This document shows, one piece after another, positions 9,316-18,698 of a stretch of 64,000 nt of DNA (its first letter is position 1; each line of letters begins with the position of its first letter). A program made the translations under genes and the position numbers. The notes beneath the pieces were generated by a model. The model was not told the origin of the DNA, did not search any database, and saw only the letters and a program-made list of their open reading frames with translations. This stretch comes from Clostridium gelidum (GTDB lineage: Bacteria; Bacillota; Clostridia; Clostridiales; Clostridiaceae), in contig NZ_AP024849.1 in NCBI RefSeq assembly GCF_019977655.1, positions 289,001 to 353,000 on the forward strand, given 5' to 3'.

Positions 9316-9344
9316 TTGACTTATAATAGTTATAAATTTATAAT
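9316..9344 (+). promoter_or_regulatory. promoter of RND efflux operon with probable MarR operator
   Basis: TTGACT (9316-9321), a 17-base spacer and TATAAT (9339-9344) make a near-consensus promoter. A perfect 14-bp palindrome TTATAAATTTATAA (9330-9343) covers the spacer and -10 box, where a bound MarR dimer would block RNA polymerase. The leader to the first gene is then about 270 bases. It is A+T-rich and holds no other feature I can support. Confidence 0.6.
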
Positions 9345-9619
9345 CAATATTATGAATAGAATGTATTGGTATTATATCTAATTATTAATAAATTAGGTGG
9401 GTGGAAAAATATAAGCTTGAATTAAGTTTTAGTTAAGGAAAAAATAAGATGTGGCCTTTATTATTAAAAGTGTAAAATACAAAATACATTTTAAAATAAA
9501 TATTAAAAACATAATTTTAATTCACTTTATGCCAATAAACGTTTTAACGTAGAAATTAAAGAAATATAGAAAAATATTAGAAATTTAAAAAGAGATGATT
9601 TGAAATTGGGGAGGAAAAC

Positions 9620-10840
9620 ATGAAAAAATATTTAGCATTATTTTTATTAATTAGTTCATTAGGACTAGTAGGATGTGGAGAAGTACCAAAAGAAGTAGAA
9701 AAACCAATAGCTGTATCAGTACAAATGGCTAAGGGTGGAGCTATAAAAAATACAAATACATTTACGGGAACAACTAAAGTTAAGGAAGAAACATCTGTTA
9801 CAGTAGAGATGGGTGGAACAATTCAAGAAATATATGTAACTCTAGGTCAAGAAGTAAAAAAAGGAGACAAGCTTTTGACAATTAAAGGTGATGATGCACA
9901 AAATAGTGTAAAACAAGCAGCAGCAGCCTTAGAAATTGCAAAAGCAAGTTATACAAATACAACAGATGGAAGTATAGAAAGTCAACAAAATTCATTGAAT
10001 AATGCTCTGAAATTAGCTCAAACGTCTTATGACGAAGTTAAGAGAAGTCATGACCTTAATATTCAACTTTATCAAGCAGAGGCCATAAGTGAAGATGCAT
10101 ATAAAAAATCCGAAGTAGGGTTAAACCAAGCTAAACAAAATTTAGATATGGCACAAAAATCTTATGATACTTCAAATGGTAAAAGTATTCCTGAATTAAA
10201 GGAATTAGCAGAAAAACAACTTAATCAAGCACAAGTTTCTTACGATATAGCTGCTAGTAATTTAAATAAACTTATTTTAACTTCACCGACAGATGGAATC
10301 ATAACAGCTAAGAATTTTAATGTTAATGAGATGGCAAGTCAGCAAAAACCAGCATTTGTTATTTCTACTCCAAATACTTTGCAAATAGATTTAATGGTGA
10401 CTCAATCTGATTTACCTAAATTTACAGCATTACAAGAAGTTGATGTAACAATGAATAATAAAGTGATTAAGGGTACAGTAAGATATGTGCCCACAGTAGC
10501 TAATACAACAACATCACTATATGATGTTGAAGTGCTGGTAGATAATTCACAAGGGGATTTTAAGGCTGGAATATCAGCAGATGTTGAAGTAAGTATAGAA
10601 AAAAACGAGCAAACAATAACAGTTCCTAAAAAGGCTGTTTTTGAAGATGATGGCAAAAAATATGTATACATAAATAATTCGGATAATAAAGCGGTTAAAA
10701 CAGAGATTACAACAGGCATTGTAACATCTACTACAATGGAAATCAAAAGTGGAATAAGTAAAGATGATACAGTTGTTATTGGAGGATTAAATCTAATTTC
10801 TGATGGAACTAGCATATTCCCAGTAGTAAAGGAGGATTAG
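9620..10840 (+). CDS. RND efflux adaptor lipoprotein (AcrA/MexA-like)
   Basis: This 406-aa adaptor is made as a lipoprotein: MKKYLALFLLISSLGLVGCGE has a lipobox with Cys19 for lipidation. Lipoyl halves are IQEIYVTLGQEVKKGDKLLT and LTSPTDGIITAKNFNVNE, separated by a coiled hairpin of about residues 100-215. A beta-barrel and membrane-proximal domain follow. It lies 4 bases upstream of the RND pump gene with GGAGGATTAG between, so the two are translated together. It would link the inner-membrane pump to the TolC-like protein encoded downstream. Confidence 0.92.
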   Translation: MKKYLALFLLISSLGLVGCGEVPKEVEKPIAVSVQMAKGGAIKNTNTFTGTTKVKEETSVTVEMGGTIQEIYVTLGQEVKKGDKLLTIKGDDAQNSVKQAAAALEIAKASYTNTTDGSIESQQNSLNNALKLAQTSYDEVKRSHDLNIQLYQAEAISEDAYKKSEVGLNQAKQNLDMAQKSYDTSNGKSIPELKELAEKQLNQAQVSYDIAASNLNKLILTSPTDGIITAKNFNVNEMASQQKPAFVISTPNTLQIDLMVTQSDLPKFTALQEVDVTMNNKVIKGTVRYVPTVANTTTSLYDVEVLVDNSQGDFKAGISADVEVSIEKNEQTITVPKKAVFEDDGKKYVYINNSDNKAVKTEITTGIVTSTTMEIKSGISKDDTVVIGGLNLISDGTSIFPVVKED

Positions 10841-10844
10841 TATT

Positions 10845-13800
10845 ATGAGTTTAACGAAAACTTCCATTAGACGTCCTCTTATGATAGTTATGGCTTTCGT
10901 AGTATTAATCATGTTTGGTTTTATTGGATATTCAAAAATGACTGCAGATACAATGCCAAAGATGGAAATTCCTGTTTTATCAATTCAAACTGTATGGCAG
11001 GGTGCAGGGCCTGAGGATATTGATAAACAAATAAGTGAAAAGATAGAAGAAAAAGTTTCAGCTGTTTCTAAGGTTAAAGAGACAGGGACTTATTCAAGGG
11101 AAAGTGTTTCAGTTGTCGTAATACAATTTGAATATGGAACTGATATAAATACTGTAATAAATGATGTTAAATCTAAAGTAGATGAAGTTAAAAGTGAATT
11201 ACCTAGTGAGGCAGAAGCACCAGCAGTTATTAAAATGGATGTAATGAATGCAAGTGCTATAGGAAGACTTGTTATTTCAGGTGGTAAGAATAAGGATGAC
11301 CTAATGAAATATGCAGAGGATGTTGTACAAACAAAAATTAAAACTGTAGATGGTGTTACAGAAGCTGACATTGTTGGAGGAGAAAAATCACAAGTTAATA
11401 TAACAGCTGATCCAGCTGTATTATCTAGTTATAATGTCAGTATATCGACTATTAAAAGTGCAGTCCAAGCTACTAATAAAACATTCCCATATGGTTCTAT
11501 TGTTGAAGGTGACGATAAAATTGTTTTAAGAGGAATGGATCAATTAAATTCATTGGATGATATAAAACAAATTCAAATTTCTACTAATAAAGGACAGTCT
11601 GTTAGATTAGATGAAATTTGTAATGTAGAATATGGTACTGTAGAGAAAAAAGATGTATATAGATACAATGGTGAAGAAAGTTTAATAATAGATGTTAAGA
11701 AGCAACAAGATGCTAATACCATAAAGGTTATGGAAGGAGTTAATAAAGCAGTAGATGAGCTTAGTAAGAACAATTCGAAATATGATACTAAGGTTGTTAG
11801 TGATACAAGTGAATATATTAAAACTTCTGTTAATAATGTAATTTCAGAAATCTTTATAAGTTCTCTTATTTCATTTATTATAATTTTAGCATTTTTAAAG
11901 AGTTTTAGAGCATCATTTGCTGTAGCATTAGCAATACCTACATCTATAGTAGGTACAATAGCATTTCTGTATTTTACTGGTGAAACGCTAAATATGCTTA
12001 CATTAAGTTCACTGGTAATATCAGTTGGGCTTGTTGTAGATAATTCAATTGTTGTCATAGAAAATATATTTAAGTATAAGAATAATAAGAATTTTACTAA
12101 TGAAGAAGCTGCACTGCAAGGAACGCAAACAGTAACTAGTGCTATTACAGGATCAACACTTACAATAATATGCGTATTTTTACCTATATTGTTTACTGAT
12201 GGTCTTACTAAAATAATATTTCAATCATTATCTAAAACAATTATTGCAGCATTAACAATATCATTACTGGTAGCACTTACACTTGTGCCTAGTATGTTTA
12301 ATAAATTGAGTGGTGGGAAAAATGCTGCAAAAATGAAAGAAAAGCCTTCACCTATATTTGATAAGATAAGTGAAGTTTATATGAAATTAATAAATGTTTC
12401 ATTAAAACATAAAAGTATAGTTGTATTATTAAGTACAGCATTATTTGTTATTGCTATATTTGGAGCTACATTTTTAAAAATGGAATTTATGCCAGCATCA
12501 GATAAAGGGAAAATAAGTATAAAAATAGAAGTACCAGAAGGTTTAGCATTGAAGCCAAGTGATTATTATGTTTCTATGGCAGAACAGAAGATTTCTGATA
12601 TTCCAGAAATAAAAACAACAATAACAACATTAAAAACCTCCGGTAGTAGTAATAGTTCAGATATAAAGATAGAATTGGTTCCAAAAGAAAAACGAAAGAA
12701 ATCTACTGATGAAGTGGAAAAGGAAATAACGGAGAGAATGAATACTGTCCCAGATTGTAAAATAAAAGTTGCATTAGACAGTAGTTCAACTGGTGAAGGT
12801 AGTAGTTCTGATTTTGCTATGCAATTAAAGGGTCCAGATATGGATACGTTAGAGGTATTAGCAAAACAAATTGGAGATAAGTTTAGCACTATAGATGGAT
12901 TTAAAAATATAGAGACATCTATTGCTGATACATCTCAGGAAGCACAATTTATAATAAATAAGCAAAAAGCAAATAAATATGGGATTAATGTTTCATCAAT
13001 TGCTTCAATATTGCATACAGCTGTAGTTGGAGATTCAGTAACAACAGCTAAGATAAATGATTATGAAGTAGATGTTAACTTAAAATTCCAAGGAAATAGT
13101 ATTGATAATTTAGAGGATATAAAACAAATAAAAGTAATGTCAAAGGCAGGAGAGGAAATCCCATTAGGACAGATAGCAGATATAAAAATGGCTGAGGGAT
13201 TAAAACAGATTAATAGAACAGATGGAGATTATTCTGTAAGTATTACAGCTGGTCTTAAGGGAGTGGATACAGGAACAGCAACAAAACAAGCAACTGCTGC
13301 AATAAAAGAAATGAATTTACCAAAGGATTATGAAGCAAGTACTAGTGGTGATGCAAAGAACATGCAAGAGTCTATGATGGGACTTGTTTATGCAATGGGA
13401 ATAGCAGTAATATTAGTATATATGGTAATGGTAGCAGAATTTGAATCCTTTAGTAAGCCATTTATTATAATGACTTGTATACCATTTGCCTTTGTTGGTG
13501 TTGTTGCTATATTATTAATAACGAGGATAAAAATCAGTATAGTAGGAATGTTAGGTGCAATTATGCTAGTAGGTATTGTTGTTAACCATGGTATAGTATT
13601 AATTGATTATATTGAGCAATTAAGAAAATCCATGGAAGGAAAGTTAAGCATAGAAGAAATAGTTTCAAAAGGTTCAGCAGCAAGATTAAGACCAGTTATA
13701 ATGACAGTTTTAACAGCGGCATTTGGTATGTTACCAACAGCATTAGCTTTAGAAGAAGGCGGAGAAATGATGCAATCTCTAGGGGTAATAATCATAGGGG

Positions 13801-14033
13801 GACTTAGTGTTTCAACATTAGTTACATTGGTATTAATTCCAGTCATCTATGTAATTTTTGATAATTTAGAAAAGAAATTTACTAATAAAATTCACAAAGT
13901 AACAGGGAAGATATCAGAGAAGTATGAACAATTTAAAGAAGAAAAGATAAGACCTAAGTTTAGTAAGTTTACAAACAATGATATAGAACCTAAAGTTATA
14001 GATAAAGATAGGAATATAGACTTAAAAAAATAG
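10845..14033 (+). CDS. RND-family proton-driven efflux transporter (AcrB/SwrC-like)
   Basis: This 1062-aa protein has the duplicated RND layout: TM1 near residues 12-30, a large extracytoplasmic domain, TM2-6, a second TM and loop, then TM8-12. The relay region of TM4 reads VGLVVDNSIVVIENI, which keeps one of the paired aspartates of AcrB and has Asn in the second position. The second half contains GIVVNHGIVLIDYIEQLR and LRPVIMTVLTAAFGMLPTAL. It resembles Gram-positive SwrC-type hydrophobe/amphiphile pumps; the substrate is not predictable. A short basic C-terminal tail (about 1000-1062) is unusual in length. It is the central gene of an adaptor-pump-TolC operon. Confidence 0.94.
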   Translation: MSLTKTSIRRPLMIVMAFVVLIMFGFIGYSKMTADTMPKMEIPVLSIQTVWQGAGPEDIDKQISEKIEEKVSAVSKVKETGTYSRESVSVVVIQFEYGTDINTVINDVKSKVDEVKSELPSEAEAPAVIKMDVMNASAIGRLVISGGKNKDDLMKYAEDVVQTKIKTVDGVTEADIVGGEKSQVNITADPAVLSSYNVSISTIKSAVQATNKTFPYGSIVEGDDKIVLRGMDQLNSLDDIKQIQISTNKGQSVRLDEICNVEYGTVEKKDVYRYNGEESLIIDVKKQQDANTIKVMEGVNKAVDELSKNNSKYDTKVVSDTSEYIKTSVNNVISEIFISSLISFIIILAFLKSFRASFAVALAIPTSIVGTIAFLYFTGETLNMLTLSSLVISVGLVVDNSIVVIENIFKYKNNKNFTNEEAALQGTQTVTSAITGSTLTIICVFLPILFTDGLTKIIFQSLSKTIIAALTISLLVALTLVPSMFNKLSGGKNAAKMKEKPSPIFDKISEVYMKLINVSLKHKSIVVLLSTALFVIAIFGATFLKMEFMPASDKGKISIKIEVPEGLALKPSDYYVSMAEQKISDIPEIKTTITTLKTSGSSNSSDIKIELVPKEKRKKSTDEVEKEITERMNTVPDCKIKVALDSSSTGEGSSSDFAMQLKGPDMDTLEVLAKQIGDKFSTIDGFKNIETSIADTSQEAQFIINKQKANKYGINVSSIASILHTAVVGDSVTTAKINDYEVDVNLKFQGNSIDNLEDIKQIKVMSKAGEEIPLGQIADIKMAEGLKQINRTDGDYSVSITAGLKGVDTGTATKQATAAIKEMNLPKDYEASTSGDAKNMQESMMGLVYAMGIAVILVYMVMVAEFESFSKPFIIMTCIPFAFVGVVAILLITRIKISIVGMLGAIMLVGIVVNHGIVLIDYIEQLRKSMEGKLSIEEIVSKGSAARLRPVIMTVLTAAFGMLPTALALEEGGEMMQSLGVIIIGGLSVSTLVTLVLIPVIYVIFDNLEKKFTNKIHKVTGKISEKYEQFKEEKIRPKFSKFTNNDIEPKVIDKDRNIDLKK

Positions 14034-14191
14034 ATTTAAGGAAATAAAGTGTTGAATTAAAAGGAACTATTTTGAAATATAATTAATATGAGGTATAATT
14101 ATATCAATTAAGGTTAATTCGAAATAGGCCCTTTAATTAGGAGAAGAAATGTATTTAATAATAAGATATAATTTAATGAAGAGGTGAAACC

Positions 14192-15466
14192 ATGAGAAAG
14201 AATATAAATAAATTAGTGGCAGTTGCAATTGGAGTAAGTATTATGAGTGGAAGTGCTATACCAGTATTTGCAGCAGATACTACTACACAAAATGCAAGTA
14301 TAAGCACAAGTGTACAAGCACAAACAAATGGAAAATCAGTTTTTACTTTAGATGATGCTATAACGGCTGCTGCTAGCAATAGTGATACATTAGCACTTGA
14401 TGATAAGACAATAAGTTATCAAAACAAAATAAATGATACTAATGAAGATCTTGATGATGCTAGAAACGTTGGTGGGGATGAAGAAGATCTTAATAAGGAT
14501 ACTCGTGATAACAAATTAAAACAAGCAAAACAACAAAGGGATTTTGATGAAGATAATTTAATACAAAAAACTACTAAAGCGTATAATGATATAGTTACTA
14601 AACAAATGAAGATAGCTAAAACGATAAAATTATTAGAAGTTAAAAATAAAGAACTTAACGATGCAAAGTTAAAGAAAAACTTAGGAATTAGTACAACAGG
14701 TGAGTTAGGTGATACTGAGCTTCAAATACAAAACTTGCAAAATCAACAAAAATTAAGCGTAAATCAACTAAAGGATGCACAAGATAGCTTTAAAGTATTA
14801 ACGGGTAAAGATGTAACTAAATTTACATTGGAACAAGACATTAAGTATGAAAAATTTAAAATAGAGGGTTCTGTAGATGATTATCTAGACAATATTATAG
14901 ATAATTATTTAAAATTAAACATAGACTTATTAAAGCTAAATAAAGATTATTACGATGATAAAGATCATCAAGTATCAGAAGATGATGTGAAAACTGCAAA
15001 AACTACATCAGATACTACTCAAGCACCTGTATTAGCTAGTGGTGCAACTGTTGATCAGTATACACAGTATCAGAAAGCTCTTAGTGACTATCAAGTTGCT
15101 AAAAATGCATATACAAATAAGTTATCTGATCGTATATCATATTTAACTACTAGGTTAGCTATTTCTGGAAATCAAACTGCTTTAGAAATAAATAAAAAGC
15201 AATTAAAAGATAATTTAAAACAATTATATACAAACATTCTTTCTAAAGAAGCGGATATTGAGTATTTAAAGGGAAAGATAGAATTAAACAATAAAAAACT
15301 TAGTAATGCAAAGCTTAAATATGATTTAGGAATGATGACTAAATCAGAGTATACTAAGTTAATTGTAGATGATCAAGGTAGTGAAGATTTAGATATTCAA
15401 TTAAGAACTGATATAGATACTTATAATACTTTCAAAGAGACAATACAAAAGCCTTGGGTCAAGTAG
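14192..15466 (+). CDS. secreted TolC-like coiled-coil protein of the RND operon
   Basis: This 424-aa protein has a Sec signal peptide (about residues 1-27, ending PVFA) followed by two repeated, mostly helical halves with heptad character. That is the outer-membrane-efflux-protein (TolC) pattern, including DDAITAAASNSDTLALDDK near the start and LSNAKLKYDLGMMTKSEYTK in the second half. It follows adaptor and RND pump genes, as in diderm tripartite pumps. A Clostridium has no outer membrane, so it may reach into or across the peptidoglycan. Its C-terminus (IQKPWVK) matches the end of a paralogue at 59434-60867 (IQKPWTL). AAGAGGTG gives the start. Confidence 0.8.
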   Translation: MRKNINKLVAVAIGVSIMSGSAIPVFAADTTTQNASISTSVQAQTNGKSVFTLDDAITAAASNSDTLALDDKTISYQNKINDTNEDLDDARNVGGDEEDLNKDTRDNKLKQAKQQRDFDEDNLIQKTTKAYNDIVTKQMKIAKTIKLLEVKNKELNDAKLKKNLGISTTGELGDTELQIQNLQNQQKLSVNQLKDAQDSFKVLTGKDVTKFTLEQDIKYEKFKIEGSVDDYLDNIIDNYLKLNIDLLKLNKDYYDDKDHQVSEDDVKTAKTTSDTTQAPVLASGATVDQYTQYQKALSDYQVAKNAYTNKLSDRISYLTTRLAISGNQTALEINKKQLKDNLKQLYTNILSKEADIEYLKGKIELNNKKLSNAKLKYDLGMMTKSEYTKLIVDDQGSEDLDIQLRTDIDTYNTFKETIQKPWVK

Positions 15467-15575
15467 TGAGGGTCAGCAAATAGTTAATAAAATATAAGTG
15501 ATGATAGTAATTTAGGATAAGCAAGAACATAGGACATCTAAAGTATTAAAAGCTAACAATAGATAGTTTAAATAG

Positions 15576-15630
15576 GTATGAAATTAATGATTTAAGATTA
15601 AGATGTAGCATTAATTTCATACTTATATTT
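15576..15630 (+). terminator. hairpin after the RND operon
   Basis: A perfect 14-bp stem (15576-15589 with 15609-15622) is followed by TTATATTTAT. The T tract is interrupted, so termination efficiency is uncertain. Confidence 0.55.
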
Positions 15631-15804
15631 ATGTCCAGATTAAAGTACTAAAAATGAACAAAAATAAAAATGTGGAATATTAGGATGAAAGCCATATTAT
15701 ATATTATAGACAAAATATATTTATATGATAGAATATAGGCAAGGGTATGAAATAAAAATTGAAAGGTGGGATAGTATAGAAAGATATTTTTAATTTAAAA
15801 TTAA

Positions 15805-15987
15805 GCGCCAGAACTTGCGAAAGCAAGTTGACGAGGTTGGGGAGTTATCGAAACTTCGGCGGGTGCCCCACGGTAAAGCATCTTATTATTTTATTTAAGA
15901 TGCTGCAGCACTACCGTTAACAACTGGCAAAACTTTAAAGCAATTTGAAGTACAAATCCAGTTTGGTGTTAAAACCTTCTAAAGTTT
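15805..15987 (+). promoter_or_regulatory. glmS ribozyme (GlcN6P-activated self-cleaving riboswitch)
   Basis: The catalytic core is recognisable: AGCGCCAGAACTTGCGAAAG, GTTGACGAGGTTGGGG, TTATCGAAACTTCGGCGG, GTGCCCC and a long P3 arm (AAGCATCTTA pairing to TAAGATGCT). The 3' part pairs AACTTTAAAG with CTAAAGTTT. Cleavage in this family occurs just 5' of the first G of GCGCC, between A15804 and G15805. It lies 200 bases ahead of glmS. Binding of glucosamine-6-phosphate triggers cleavage and mRNA decay. A weak GGGTA/TGCCC hairpin with T6 (about 15998-16025) between ribozyme and gene may add a terminator. Confidence 0.96.
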
Positions 15988-16188
15988 AAGGCTTTTAGGG
16001 TACTAGGATTATTATGCCCTTTTTTAGTGAGCTCTTTATTAGCAAATGGTTCATATAATAAGATATGCACTGAAAACTTTATTATTGCTAGTACAAAGCT
16101 TTAAAACTTAGACAAAATCAAATATTAAAAGACTTACTCAAATTAGTTAGTTAAGAGTAAGCTTAAAGAGACGGAAGGAAGAATAAAT

Positions 16189-18015
16189 ATGTGCGGAATA
16201 GTTGGATATTTAGGAAGTGGAAGAGCAACATCATTTTTGATTAATGGGTTGTCAAAGTTAGAATATAGAGGATACGATTCAGCTGGAGTTGCTGTTCTTA
16301 ATAATGGAAACATTGAAGTAAGAAAGTTTAAGGGACGTTTAGCTAATTTAGCTAATGATATAAAGGAAAATCCTGTTGAAGGAAATATAGGAATAGGTCA
16401 TACTAGATGGGCAACTCATGGAGCACCATCTGATGTGAATTCTCATCCACATTTAAATAGTAAAGAAACAATTGCTGTAGTTCAAAATGGTATTATTGAG
16501 AACTATTTGACTTTAAGAACATGGCTTAAGGGAGAAGGGTATACTTTTAAATCAGAAACTGATACAGAAGTAATTCCAAACTTAATTGATTATTATTATA
16601 AGGGTGATTTATTTGAAGCAGTTAGAAAAGCTCTTAAGAGGCTTGAAGGAAGTTATGCTTTAGGGGTTGTTTGTAAAGATGAACCGGACAAGCTTATTGC
16701 TGTAAGAAAAGAATGTCCATTAATAGTTGGACTTGGAAAAGATGAATGGTTTATAGCATCAGATATTCCAGCAGTATTAAGTTATACAAGAGATGTATAT
16801 CTTTTAGAAGATCACGAAATAGCTGTTCTTACAAAAGATGGAGTTAAGCTTTATGGTCAAGATGGACAAGAAATTCAAAAAGAAATATATCATGTAACAT
16901 GGAGCGAAGATGCTGCTGAAAAAGGTGGATTTGAAGATTTCATGTTAAAAGAAATTCATGAACAACCAAGAGCTATAAGAGATACTATGGCTGGAAGAGT
17001 TTCCATGGAGAATGAAATATTGTTAAATGAATTAAAGATTACTAAAGAAGATCTTCAAAATACTGATAGAATATTTATAGTAGCTTGTGGTACTGCATAT
17101 CATGCTGGACTTGTAGGGAAGAATTTAATAGAATCACTTGCAAGAATACCTGTTGAAGTAGATATTGCATCAGAATTTAGATATAGAAATCCATTAGTTA
17201 CAGATAAGTCTTTAGTTATTGTAATAAGTCAATCAGGAGAAACAGCAGATACTTTAGCAGCACTTAGAAATAGTAAGAATATCGGTGCTACAATTATTGC
17301 ATTAACAAATGTAGTAGGAAGTTCAGTTTCAAGAGAAGCAGACCACGTATTATACACATTAGCAGGACCAGAAATATCTGTTGCTTCAACAAAAGCTTAT
17401 ACAACTCAAATTATTGGAATGTATATGATGGCGATGACGTTTGCCAAAATTTTAGGTAAACTAAAGAGTGATAGATTAAATAAATTAAAAGAAGAGTTAT
17501 TAAACTTACCAGAAAAGGTAGAATTAATTTTAGAAGATAAGGAAATAATAAAGAAGATAGCTGAAGGTGTAGCTGAAGAAAAGGATATGTACTATTTAGG
17601 TAGAGGATTAGATTATGCATTAGCATTAGAAGGTTCACTTAAGCTTAAAGAAATATCATATATCCATTCAGATGCATATGCAGGTGGAGAGTTAAAGCAT
17701 GGTCCTATAGCGTTAATTGAAGAAGGAACAAAGGTTGTAACTTTATTAACTCAAGAAGCTTTAAAAGAAAAAATGGTGAGTAATATAGTTGAAGTTAAAG
17801 CTAGAGGAGCAAAAGTTATTGGAATTTGCTACGAAGGAACAAAGGGATTAGAAGAAGTTCTGGACCAAGTTATCTATATTCCAAGAACTATAGATATATT
17901 TGCACCAGTACTTGGAGTTGCAGTGCTTCAATTATTCTCATATTATGTTGCTAAGGCTAAGGGCTGCGATATTGATAAGCCTAGAAATTTAGCCAAGTCT
18001 GTTACTGTGGAGTAA
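16189..18015 (+). CDS. glmS: glutamine--fructose-6-phosphate aminotransferase (isomerizing)
   Basis: This 608-aa enzyme makes glucosamine-6-phosphate from fructose-6-phosphate and glutamine, the first step to UDP-GlcNAc for peptidoglycan. The N-terminal glutamine amidotransferase domain starts MCGIVGYLG, with Cys2 as nucleophile, and includes GHTRWATHG. Two SIS isomerase domains follow (about residues 285-425 and 455-600), with SQSGETADTLAAL, STKAYTTQI and the C-terminal KPRNLAKSVTVE. Its length is that of a typical GlmS. It is the target of the upstream ribozyme and is followed by its own terminator. Confidence 0.98.
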   Translation: MCGIVGYLGSGRATSFLINGLSKLEYRGYDSAGVAVLNNGNIEVRKFKGRLANLANDIKENPVEGNIGIGHTRWATHGAPSDVNSHPHLNSKETIAVVQNGIIENYLTLRTWLKGEGYTFKSETDTEVIPNLIDYYYKGDLFEAVRKALKRLEGSYALGVVCKDEPDKLIAVRKECPLIVGLGKDEWFIASDIPAVLSYTRDVYLLEDHEIAVLTKDGVKLYGQDGQEIQKEIYHVTWSEDAAEKGGFEDFMLKEIHEQPRAIRDTMAGRVSMENEILLNELKITKEDLQNTDRIFIVACGTAYHAGLVGKNLIESLARIPVEVDIASEFRYRNPLVTDKSLVIVISQSGETADTLAALRNSKNIGATIIALTNVVGSSVSREADHVLYTLAGPEISVASTKAYTTQIIGMYMMAMTFAKILGKLKSDRLNKLKEELLNLPEKVELILEDKEIIKKIAEGVAEEKDMYYLGRGLDYALALEGSLKLKEISYIHSDAYAGGELKHGPIALIEEGTKVVTLLTQEALKEKMVSNIVEVKARGAKVIGICYEGTKGLEEVLDQVIYIPRTIDIFAPVLGVAVLQLFSYYVAKAKGCDIDKPRNLAKSVTVE

Positions 18016-18070
18016 TATGAATATTTAACCATAAAAGTTTTATAGATTTAGAATAAGATTATTAAAAGAT

Positions 18071-18115
18071 AGAGAGAAAATCAGGATTACTACCTGACTT
18101 TCTCTCTTATTTTTA
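18071..18115 (+). terminator. glmS terminator
   Basis: A 15-bp stem with one mismatch (18071-18085 with 18093-18107) is followed by TATTTTTAG. A degraded copy of this terminator and its flank occurs at 19395-19482. Confidence 0.85.
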
Positions 18116-18172
18116 GTGGAAAGTTATTAAAATATAGTTGAACTTAGAATATAAGAATATAAGAAAGGTTGA

Positions 18173-18670
18173 AATGAAATAGCTGGTTTAATAGATGGTA
18201 CTAAGGAAAAAGTTTATAGGTCTGTTAATACTGAACTTATAAATTTATATTGGAATATTGGAAGAACAATAAAAGAAGATATTATAAAAAAAGAAAGAGC
18301 TGATTACGGAAAGAAGATAATAGACAATTTAAGTAAAGAACTAACAGGTAACTATGGAAATGGATATAGCAGAAGTAATCTGTTTAGAATGGTTTGATTT
18401 TATGAAGCATTTTCAACAGAGGAAATTGTCGCTACACTGTCGCAACAATTAACATGGTCTCATATCAAGGAACTTATATCATTGGAAGATAATTTAAAAA
18501 GAGAGTTCTATGCAACCATTTGTAATACTGAAAGATGAAGTGTAAGAACTTTAAGAGAGGGAATTGGTTCAATGATGTAAGCTATATTTAAAGAGGCAGA
18601 AGAAACAATAGTAAATGATTTAAAGTTACTTAGAGAAGAAAATAAAATAACACCAGATTTTTTTAGGAAG
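18173..18670 (+). pseudogene. decayed yhcG-like (DUF1016, PDDEXK nuclease family) gene
   Basis: One continuous frame encodes a YhcG N-terminal region (INLYWNIGRTIKEDIIKKER, DYGKKIIDNLSKELTG, SNLFRM, LSQQLTWSHIKELISLED, REFYATICNTER, SVRTLREGIGSMM). It is interrupted by TGA after SNLFRMV, TGA after CNTER (family position usually Trp) and TAA after GSMM. The stretch after that last stop (KEAEETIVNDLKLLREENKI) suggests an internal deletion, and the C-terminal nuclease half is missing. YhcG proteins are PDDEXK-nuclease-fold proteins common in accessory regions. This copy cannot make product. Confidence 0.8.
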
Positions 18671-18698
18671 AGTAGGTTCGAAATGAAAAAAGGAATAG

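Noticed and set aside
10402..10815. Long open frame on the minus strand inside the RND adaptor gene
   Set aside because: It is antisense to a well-supported gene, has no ribosome site and encodes low-complexity hydrophobic sequence. Similar antisense frames within 11090-13846, 22764-23609 and 57830-58162 were rejected for the same reason.
18173..18670. Internal TGA codons in the yhcG frame as selenocysteine or recoding
   Set aside because: There is also a TAA and a likely deletion, no SECIS-like hairpin follows the TGAs, and the C-terminal half is missing. Decay explains it better.
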